Positions 55,713-64,000 of a DNA stretch of 64,000 bases are shown here, in pieces. The position numbers were made by a program, and so were the translations under genes. The notes below the pieces were generated by a model that was not told the origin of the DNA, did no database searches, and saw nothing but the letters and a program-made list of their open reading frames with translations. The DNA is from Fremontodendron californicum (Eukaryota > Streptophyta > Magnoliopsida > Malvales > Malvaceae), in contig JAULJL010000035.1 in NCBI GenBank assembly GCA_030761205.1, positions 13,658,001 through 13,722,000 of the forward strand. Reading direction: 5' to 3'. Positions within the stretch are counted from its first letter, which is position 1, and the number at the start of each line of letters is the position of its first letter.

Positions 55713-56340
55713 ATTACAGTTTGAGGTTTTTGAAGATTTCATAATGACTATCTGAGCACTTTGGAACGCAAGGAATTTAGAAATAAAGAGGGAGCAGAAA
55801 CAGACTGAGAGAAAGATTGTGGACAATACCAAACTCATGCTTATGGATTACAGGCAAGCTCATGAACAACCAAATGGTAGCATGCCAATGGTGGCTCGAA
55901 TTGTCTGGCAACCACCACGAATTCAATTGTAAAAAATAATTTTGATGGGGCGTGCGATGCTCATCTTCAGATAGGAGCTGTTTGAGTGATTGTTCGTTAC
56001 CATGAGGGGTTTGTTCTGGGAGGGGCAGCAATAAAAGTTAGTACGGTTAATGATGCTTATATAGCCGAAGCATTAGCAACTGTTAAGGCAATGGAGGTAG
56101 CACAACAGATGAGTTTTCGAAGAATCATATTGGAAGGGGATGCACTACTAATTATCAAGAAGCTCATGATTGATGAAGATGAATTCTCTAACATAGGACC
56201 AATTGTAACAGAATGGAGAAGCATGGGGAAAAACTTTGATGAATGTTTGGTGCAACACACAAGGTGACAGGGGAATGAAGTGACACATGAGTTAGATCGT
56301 TTCAGTTTGCGAACAACTGAGAACCTATTTTGGTTGGAAG
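55713..56340 (+). pseudogene. LINE ORF2 C-terminal RNase H
   Basis: Continues the LINE after the solo LTR. KNNFDGACDAHLQIGAV gives the first Asp, AYIAEALATVKAMEVAQQM the Glu, and RRIILEGDALLIIKKLM the second Asp, in the order of plant RVT_3-type RNase H. Stops at 55930, 55984 and 56265 break the frame. LINE sequence ends at GGAAG before the next LTR. Confidence 0.8.
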
Positions 56341-59018
56341 TGTAGCAACCATTTTTTAGCCCGGGTTGGATCCGAATCCGAACCGGGCCATTTAAAACAG
56401 GGCCTGCTATTTAGCAAGCCCAGCCTGGCCCAACAGGGCCTGCTACCTAGCAGGCCCATTTCCCAATCCCCAACCTAACCTAGCAAACCCTAGCCCCAAA
56501 ACCAGCCACCATCACCCCTGACAGCTATCCTTCCCTAGGCAACCACCATGGGCCACTCCCCCATGTTGTGCCCTTACCCCTGCTGCACCCTAGCCGTTGA
56601 AACCCTGCCCGAACCTTGCCCACACGCCACCCCCTCTGTAACCAAGCTCCACTCCACACAACCAGACCCCAAACACTCAACCCCCCCTCAACCCACAATA
56701 AAATAAAAAAACCACTCACCCTCCTATTCCGAGGAGATCAACAGCAAAAAAAGACCCACCAAAACAAACCTACCCACCTGCAACCCCAGCCACAGACCAA
56801 AACACAAAAAAAAAAAAAAACTGCACAAAGAAAAAAAAAACATAACACAAGCCACCTGGGTTTCGAATTTCTAGATTCGTGAGGCTCGGGGGATATTTGG
56901 ACATTTCGAAAGGTGAGAAGGTAGAGAAAGGGGATAGGAAGTCTCAGCTGGATTTTAGTGGCCACCCGATGGCGGACGACGCTGAATCAGAGTGTTTAAG
57001 GCAGCGAGTAAAAATCCTAGATCTAGGGATTTCGGTCAAGATTTTGGCAAAACGGAGCCCAAATTCGAGAAGAGAAGGCCAAAACAAAGTTTTGGGTGTT
57101 GTTTAAGGCCCACCCGACGCCGGCGAGCGACGGTCAGAGGAGAGACACGACGGCCGACGCGGTGGTCGGTCGTCGGTTTCTGGGTTGAGGGATGATTTTT
57201 GGATTTTTAGGGATGAACATGGGAGAGAGGGGGGGAGGAAAGATAGAGAGAAGGGAGGAAGAGAGAGAAAAAAATCTGAAGTGAGGCAAAAAAAAAAAGA
57301 AAAGGACTTTTATAATCCCCGGAACGGGTCGCGCTGACCCGCGGGTCGACCCGGGGTCCGCGCACCCGACTCGCTCTAGGGGAAGGAAAAAATATAAATA
57401 AAAAGAGAAAAATAAAAATAAGGAAATAAGGAAAAAAAATTTAAAAAAAAAGGAAAAAAATTCAAGTAAAATTAAAAGAAAAAAATTAAAAATAATAATA
57501 ATAATAAGGAAAAAAAGGAAAAATTTTAAAAAAAGGAAAAAATTAAAAAGGAAAATTCACGATTATCTATTTCGACGTTCTGATTTTTTTTGGACTTTCG
57601 ACATTTTTCAGGTGGTCTAGAAAGAACAAAGAATTTTACGAAGATCAATTTCAGCATTCTGATTTTTGGATTCTCGACATTTTTCAGGTATGATTTTACT
57701 TTCCTTTATTATTATTTTTATTTTATTACTATTTTTATTTATTTATTTATTTTTGTTTAGCATTCGGCATACTTTTATTATTCTGTTTCGATTTTAAAAT
57801 TATAAAATAATAATTCTTCTAATTAATACATGTCTTTTAAATTATTTTCGGTAAATAAAATTCTCTAAAAACGGATTCTTTCTCGGGATGGTTGGAGCAT
57901 CAATCGTTCTTTGAAATGGTCCGAGTAAGAATAGTAATCGAAACATTATCGAAAATATCGGAGTGATTCGAGAATTATTTTTACATAGATAATTTCTTTT
58001 ATTTCGAAAATAATTATTAAAAGCGTTTTAATTTACTTTTCAAGCAAAGAAAAAAAATGTTTTAAGAAATGTGATTTAAAATAATTATTAAAAGCGTTTT
58101 AATTTACTTTTCAAGCAAAGAAAAAAATGCTTTAAGAAATGTGATTTACCGACGACGGAATTCGAAGGACGTCACGGTAGTGATTCCTAAGATATCTTGA
58201 GGTGAGAGAATTTCGTTAAATATCACCACGAGTGGTGGGAGTATTTAGCGATATGCTCAATACAAAAATTCATTTCAAAAATGGAAATAATCAAAATAAA
58301 AAGTGAATAAAGAATGATTATTTATGCGCTTGATATTTTTCCATGCTCGTGTTAAATACTACGCTTCGTATTTAATCGTGAAATTATGTATTTAATCATA
58401 TGTCTTATATGCTTAACCGTGTGCATTCTATGTTTAAATATTCGCATCACACATATTCAAATAAAAAATGGTTGTAATTGCCGACGACGGAATTCGAAGG
58501 ATGTCACGGTTGTGATTCCTAAGATATTTTGAGGTGAGAAGATCTCGATAAATACCACCAAGAGTGTTGGGAATATTTAATGAGCGTTCTCGATAATAGA
58601 TTTACGTTCACTTTCATTTTCAAAAATAATAGCAATTCTTTAAAAAAATTCAAAAAATAAACATATTTTCGAAAATAAAATAAAATAAAAAGAGAAATAA
58701 TCTTAAATGTCGATGTCAAGTCCATTAAATCGAGATTTAAGATAACACGTGATTAAATGGTACCGTTTTCTAAACGGGCGTCGCGGGGGTGCTAATCCTT
58801 CCCCGCACGTAACCGACTCCCGAACCCGATTTTGTTTTCTCTCTGGTTTAAAGCGCAGACTTCAAAATTGGTTTTTAAAAAAAATATTTTAATTAATTTT
58901 AAAATATTTTACTAAAACTGATTTTAATAGGTAGCCAAACACACCTGGCAAAAAAGATTGGTGGCGACTCCATTTTGTTTTTAAAATCGTCTTAGCGGTC
59001 GAAAAAACCGTTATGACA
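56341..59018 (+). repeat. 5' LTR (2678 bp) of an Ogre/Tat-like element
   Basis: Starts TGTAGCAACC, ends TTATGACA. A tRNA-Arg-like primer site follows after 3 bp. The 5' half has C-rich sequence (56400-56700), a GC-rich block with CGGCGAGCGACGG, and A/G-rich low-complexity DNA (57240-57550). Internal direct repeats: a 70-bp unit twice at 58008-58150, and a CCGACGACGGAATTCGAAGG block at 58148 and 58480. The partner 3' LTR is outside the window. Confidence 0.8.
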
Positions 59019-59021
59019 GCT

Positions 59022-59039
59022 TGGCGACTCCACTAGGGA
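59022..59039 (+). other. Primer binding site, tRNA-Arg type
   Basis: TGGCGACTCCACTAGGGA differs by about two bases from the complement of the 3' end of plant tRNA-Arg(ACG) as I know it. Ogre-type elements use tRNA-Arg. Confidence 0.65.
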
Positions 59040-60715
59040 CTTTTTAGAGTCGAGCCACAAATTAATCATGTGATATCTTAAAATCTCGATTCAATGGATT
59101 TAATTGATCTTTAATTTTAATTCTCTTATTTTTTATTTTCTTTATATATTAATCTAATTTATTATTATTATTAATATTCTTTTTATTTTTATTTTTATTT
59201 TTGCTTGCATTTATGTCTTGATATTTGTTAATTCTTTATTCCTGTTTTTATTATGCCCTTTATTTATTTATTTTTTTTAATGTTATTGTTTCTAATAATT
59301 ACGGGATATTTAGAATAAGGGGTCGTAAACAATAGTCAAAGGTTTCTTTGTTCCTTCTCACACACGAACACGTGCATTTCATACATAAACTCTATGCCCG
59401 AGCTATATCCCTTTAGGTAGAAGTAAAGTACCTATGCTCTCGTGAGGTAATAACCTCCGCATGGGCTAGCGAAATACTTTCGGAGTAATAAAGTACCTAC
59501 ACTTTCTTGAGGTGATAACCTCTGCATAAGCCTGGAAAATATACTCTAACAAATTGAACCCATTTAACTCGGGGTGCCTTGCTAGCCTTAACAGGCGACA
59601 GTGCGGAGCAATTTGGGGCTTTCAGAACCTAATTCAACCTCATGTAGTGAACTTAGGTAGAGCCTTATCGAATTTCCAATCCGATATCCCCGAAATTAGG
59701 AACACATCGAGGAACATTTGTGATTTTTCGCTATTTGTTTTACATTTCGAACAAACACTGTAGATCGGGTAAGGATGAACATACATTGTGCTACCTGCAA
59801 TAAGTTTCATATTTTGCCCAAAGGCACCGTGATGCCTAAATAAGTTGATACTGTCGGGGAAAATGTTCTTTAACTTTTTGAATTTGTAAATACGAAAATT
59901 ATTTCCTTCAAGCACCCTTGCATTTCGTACATCTCATACATTTCATGCATTAATGCACTTGTAAATAAAGCATGTACCTTTATAATTGTATATTTTTGAT
60001 TTCTGGGTAATAATAACCTCATCTGTTAAATTGCATAAACACTTGTTGATTAATTAAATAAGAATTGCAGACTGGTAGTGTTGAATAAATATTAGGACAC
60101 TCGTGCCATAATAATACCCACTACCCCAAAAGTTTTGATAAAAAATGGTTTTTGAAAATAATATTTTGATCGTTGCGAGGAAAATATGTTTCAAAAAAAT
60201 CGTGGATTGAATTTGAGGGCAAATTTTGTGCAATAAAATTGTTGAATAATTAAGTTCAGTCCAAATCATGTTAATTTAATTATTGAATATTTTTCTGTAT
60301 ATATTCGTGCATTAATTTGTTTGTTCTGTAGACAAACCAAATTGGCATCATGTTGCAGTCATAACATGCATGGTCATTCATTGTAGAATACATTTGTGAC
60401 ATACATGGTCGTTCTCCGTATATACCAGTGTATCAATTTATTTATTCTTTACTTGCATCATATCGACATCGTGATTGCATTCATAACAATATGGTCATGC
60501 ATTCGTGACATACATGGTCACTCACTGTATATGTTCATGCATTAATTTGTTTATTATTTACATGCACCATATAGGCATCGTGTTACATTCACAGCATTCA
60601 TAACTCATTCATCATGAAACACATTTGGCAATAAAAAAAGAAGTCGACTTAGCTTCAAAAACTTTGAAGAGATTTCTCTTTCAAATCAAAGGTATAAGAA
60701 TTACTGCGTACCTCT
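59040..60715 (+). other. Untranslated leader of the Ogre/Tat-like element
   Basis: No coding region seen. A ~90-bp segment is duplicated at about 59415-59475 and 59485-59535 (AAGTACCTA ... TAACCTC). Words such as CATGCATTAATTTGTTTATT recur three times between 60300 and 60560. Confidence 0.55.
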
Positions 60716-61093
60716 ATGACACAGGCCGGAACCCTGGAGGATGAACAAAATAGAATGGATAGGATGAAAAGAGCACAGAGGGAATTACAGGAACAATTGG
60801 CAAAGTCACAAGAACAATTGGCAAAGTCACAAGAACAATCGGCAAGGTCCCAAGAGGAATCTAGAGAACAGATGACCAAGCTCATGGAATTGGTATCCGT
60901 CGCGATCAAAGGAAAGGGATACACCGAAAACTTAGCCACTAAAGAAAGGTCAGAGACACAGAAGGGTCTGAATGAGGTCGTAATGTTAGATGGCCAGTCT
61001 GATCAAAACACGGTTAGTCCTGTCAACATCCCAAACTTAGGTGATCCAGCTGAACCAGCAAAGTTGAAAATGGTTGCGTTGAATGGGGCTGAG
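60716..61093 (+). pseudogene. N-terminal gag of the Ogre/Tat-like element, cut by insertion
   Basis: ATG 60716 opens 126 codons. Residues 20-50 are a coiled-coil with a seven-residue repeat (EQLAKSQ, three times, then EQSARSQ). The rest (VSPVNIPNLGDPAEPAK) resembles linkers in plant Ty3 gag proteins. The frame is destroyed at 61094 by the inverted Athila-like element, so the rest of gag-pol lies beyond the window. Confidence 0.65.
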
Positions 61094-62601
61094 TGATGGA
61101 GACTCAATTAAGAGTTGTAAACCCAAGTGTAGGTTATGTTCAAGTAATAAATTCTCGGATGTCCGAGGTCGAACCACAGGGAAGCGTATTAGTAAGTATA
61201 AGTTTATAAATATATAAGACAAAGAAAGTAAACAAGATATTAGGGAATCAACAACAAAATAAGATAAACAAGATATTAGAGAACAAAATAAACAAAATAT
61301 AAAAGAAATTAAACAAGATATAAAAAACAATAAGAAAAGATGTTGAGGTTAGAGAATCCACTCTTGGTGTTATGCTAAGATTAATCTTGTTTTATTACAC
61401 AATTGAAATCCACACATAAAGGAGGTTCCAATCGGAAGGTTTAGCAATTCAGTCCAAATTGTCCAACGTCCATAGCATATGATATTATGTTCATTTGGTG
61501 TCCTCAAAACTCACAAAAAGAGTCCAAGCATTCCTTATGCCAAGGTATATGTCTACAACAAATCAAGGTTATGAAACCAAGCATTTATTGTGCCATTTTC
61601 ATTGTCAATAATGAATCAAGATCCCTACTTTGCAAGTATGATTTTAAACCAAAAGAAAATATTATCTATACTAGTGTTTATAAATGATAATTCATTTTAG
61701 CTCATGTTTAAGAGACTAACCTTAGCATTTACCAAGAGCTTCACCTCATCACCTCAACAATATGATTAGCAAAACATACTAGATATGAATAAAATGAAAA
61801 GAAATGTAAGAAGCATAAGTAAATATAGAAAAAGAAAACTAGAGAAAGGAAAGAAGAAGAAAACTTAGAGAATTTTATTACAATGGCTAATATCCTACCA
61901 ATGTATAATGTATCCTAATACTCATCCAAGGCCCTCTATTTATACACATTTTGGAGAGCTAAATGACAAGAGACAAGCTTTATAAATTTCAAAGGTAGGT
62001 ATAATAGGTGGGTGCATTTTTCTAACAATTTTCGTCATGTTGTATGACAATTCTGATCAGCCAGCTTGATGGTCGATTTTGTCAATGTTGGAGGCTCGAT
62101 CTGATCAAATGGTCTTCTAGAAAAATATGCCCTTATCAGTTACTGATCCATAGCCGTTGGAATCAGATCATTTGCTCGTGTGGATCGGAAGATATGGTCA
62201 AAATACCAAAACGGTGCAGAACAGACGTCATTGCACATCAGCCAACTTGATGGTTGATTTCGGTAGGAAAAACGACTCCGTTTCAAGAAGTGTAAAACAT
62301 GAAAACGATAGATATGCCTCCTAACTTTGCACTGTCAAAATTTCAGCCTTAATGCTTTGGTGAAACTCCAGATATAGCTGATATGGCAAAAGGTGTCGGA
62401 ACTGGAACTGAATTGGATTTGCCCTTAATTCTTGATTTAACCTAGTAATCTGAAATCACTCAAAGAAACTCATGAAAAACACCAAATTACATAAAAATAT
62501 AAAAGATCATAAACACAAGTAGACTAAGCAATAATAACTCATATTTGACACAAAACAATAATAAAACATAACTAAAAACTATATAATTATACGAGTTATC
62601 A
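61094..62601 (-). repeat. LTR of the inverted Athila-like element
   Basis: 1508 bp. On the minus strand runs TGATAACTCG ... CATCA as at 12260-13721, but longer because of an extra ~46-bp AT-rich duplication of AACAAGATATTAG-type words near 61250-61320. Confidence 0.9.
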
Positions 62602-63852
62602 CACCCCCATACTTAGATTGTTGCTAGTCCCTAGCAACGACTCAATAAAAATAAAATAAGAAAATCTAATCTAATCCATTTTCGTAGGAAATCACAGTGG
62701 CACTTAGCATGTGACACAAGCCTTTAAACCCCTAGGTGTCCCTAGTGGACGAGTTTAGTCTCGTGAGGGTTTGCTAGAACGATACCCACAAACATTGAAA
62801 AACTAAAATATAAGTAAACTACATACACTAAAAATATTTACTCCTAATCCTTTCAATATAAATTAGAGACAATCTTTGAACAAGTCTTATAAACTAATCA
62901 ATAGCTCAAAGAAATTCACAAAAAAATCTTGCTTGAATGTAAATAGTTTGAGTTAAGCCAATATTAACATAACATATTTCAATCAAAATAGTGCATATTC
63001 AAAGTTAATCTCAACTTCTCACATGGGATACTCTCTTGATTTTCACTCTTTAAAGTAGTGGTAAAGTGTTTACACTCAATCAATCTCATGAAAACACTTC
63101 TACCATATGCTTGCTTGTCCACCTATTCTCCACTATTTAGATCATACAACTTCATAAATCAAGAGGTCTTTATTCAAGGGTGTAATGGGGCCAAAGGGTT
63201 ATAATGTGGTTAAAGAACAAAAGGATAAAGATATCACAAAGGTTCCAAAGAGTTCATAGAGTTTAGAGACATAAAAAGATCATACAAATAAAACTTCTCA
63301 AAACTCTTATAAAGCACATAATAACATAGGCTAAATATTCATGTTGAGCCTTTGCATCATTCTAGCCAACTTTGTAACATCTTTTTCTTTACTTTAACTA
63401 GAAGTTCAAGAGAAGATTTTTTTTTTTTTGAATATGGGAATGTATTTAACAATGATCCCTTTCTTTTTCTCTTGACTTTTTCTTTTCTTTTCTTCCCCCA
63501 CACTTATCTTTTGTTTCTAACCCAAATTTTCAACTAAAAATATCCCTTGTTTTTTTGCAATATGTCTCAAAATATATAATCCATCTTTAGAACAAGGGTA
63601 AGGATATAAGTATATTTAGGCTAGGTGTAAGTTGTGGTTACCAATAAAACAGCATATTTAATGTAGGCTCAAATTGGCTCACTAGTGGGGATGTTCTCTT
63701 AGAACATTAATAATGGATGGCTGTTTGGCTCTGGTTATAATCCTAATGCCTCTATCATATTCATGTTGTCACATGTATCAATATAGTCTCAAACGGTTTA
63801 AAGCAAGTTCTAGAGAATCATGTAATCATAAGAGCACTCACGAAAGAAATTA
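61094..63852 (-). mobile_element. Second Athila-like LOG-family element, inverted, 3' part
   Basis: Minus-strand orientation. 3' LTR at 61094-62601, then 1251 bp matching 18370-19602, including the polypurine tract complement CACCCCCATACTTAG and a second tract near 63494. It inserted in the gag ORF at 60716-61093 (left flank CTGAG). The match stops at 63852, before the position where a LOG gene would lie, so it is unknown whether this copy has one. Confidence 0.9.
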
Positions 63853-63853
63853 A

Positions 63854-64000
63854 TGTTTTGTGTCAAATACGAGTTATTATTGCTTAGTCTAATTGTGTTT
63901 ATGATATTTTATATTTTTATGTAATTTGGTGTTTTTCACAAGTTTCTTTGAGTGATTTCAGATTACTAAAATTAAGGGCAAATCCAGTTCAGTTCCAGTT
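63854..64000 (+). repeat. Truncated plus-strand LTR of the same family
   Basis: TGTTTTGTGTCAAATACGAG onward matches position 45 onward of the 5' LTR at 12260, in plus orientation. The first ~44 bp of the LTR are missing, and an 11-bp stretch is lost near 63968. Continues past the window end. Confidence 0.85.

Larger units (their letters stand above)
45880..56340 (+). mobile_element. L1-type LINE (decayed), split by a solo LTR
   Basis: ORF1 and ORF2 of a plant L1 element, in order, all on the plus strand. It is split at 50858/55713 by a 4854-bp solo LTR with 5-bp target repeat ATTAC, and cut at 56340 by an Ogre/Tat-like LTR element. The 3' UTR and poly(A) lie beyond. Borders at the 5' end are approximate. 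Confidence 0.85.

Overview
This is nuclear DNA from a flowering plant, most likely a eudicot. It is strongly AT-rich. It carries a five-exon cytosolic ribosomal protein eL24 gene with short AT-rich introns, an intronless plant matrix metalloproteinase, many plant-type LTR retrotransposons, a plant L1-type LINE with a C-terminal RNase H, tRNA-derived SINEs, hAT and Mutator-like MITEs, and fragments of plastid (psbA, trnI-CAU-like) and mitochondrial (nad4) DNA. The species cannot be named from the sequence alone.

Host genes are few. At the left edge are the first coding exons of a minus-strand gene with a mitochondrial-type presequence (993-2431, runs off the window). A secreted matrix metalloproteinase lies at 28335-29264 (+) with its own TATA box. 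eL24 (RPL24) lies at 34528-36502 (-) with four introns, two of which host small transposable elements. The rest is layered mobile DNA.

Layout. 1-2640: partial host gene. 2640-9148: AT-rich DNA with a hAT MITE (3439-3956) and a Mutator-like element (4037-6247) holding a second hAT-like element. 9149-22148: an old, broken Ty3/gypsy element (gag-pro-RT-RNaseH-INT), split inside its RNase H domain by a young 8.8-kb Athila-like element (12260-21064; 1462-bp LTRs, 5-bp TSD TTGTC, tRNA-Asp-type primer binding site). 22147-27540: a SINE and a very young Ty1/copia element with identical 279-bp LTRs and unusual TA...TA ends. 27634-36580: MITE, MMP gene, SINEs, hAT element, an AT-rich ~170-bp repeat array, and eL24. 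37700-45220: transposons, nuclear-plastid and nuclear-mitochondrial fragments, and several hAT MITEs with 8-bp TSDs. 45880-56340: a decayed LINE split by a 4.85-kb solo LTR (TSD ATTAC). 56341-61093: the 5' LTR (2.7 kb), leader and gag start of an Ogre/Tat-like element, cut by an inverted second copy of the Athila-like element (61094-63852), followed at the window edge by a plus-strand LTR fragment of the same family.

The most striking object is the Athila-like element. It has an intact gag-protease ORF but no reverse transcriptase, RNase H or integrase. In the slot where relatives carry pol/env-like DNA it carries an intact, intronless LOG-family ORF (cytokinin riboside 5'-monophosphate phosphoribohydrolase) with the family active-site residues in place. 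A good splice donor precedes the gag ATG and a good acceptor precedes the LOG ATG, so LOG could be made from an env-like spliced RNA. This is a candidate for a retroelement that moves, and perhaps expresses, a plant-hormone-activating enzyme.
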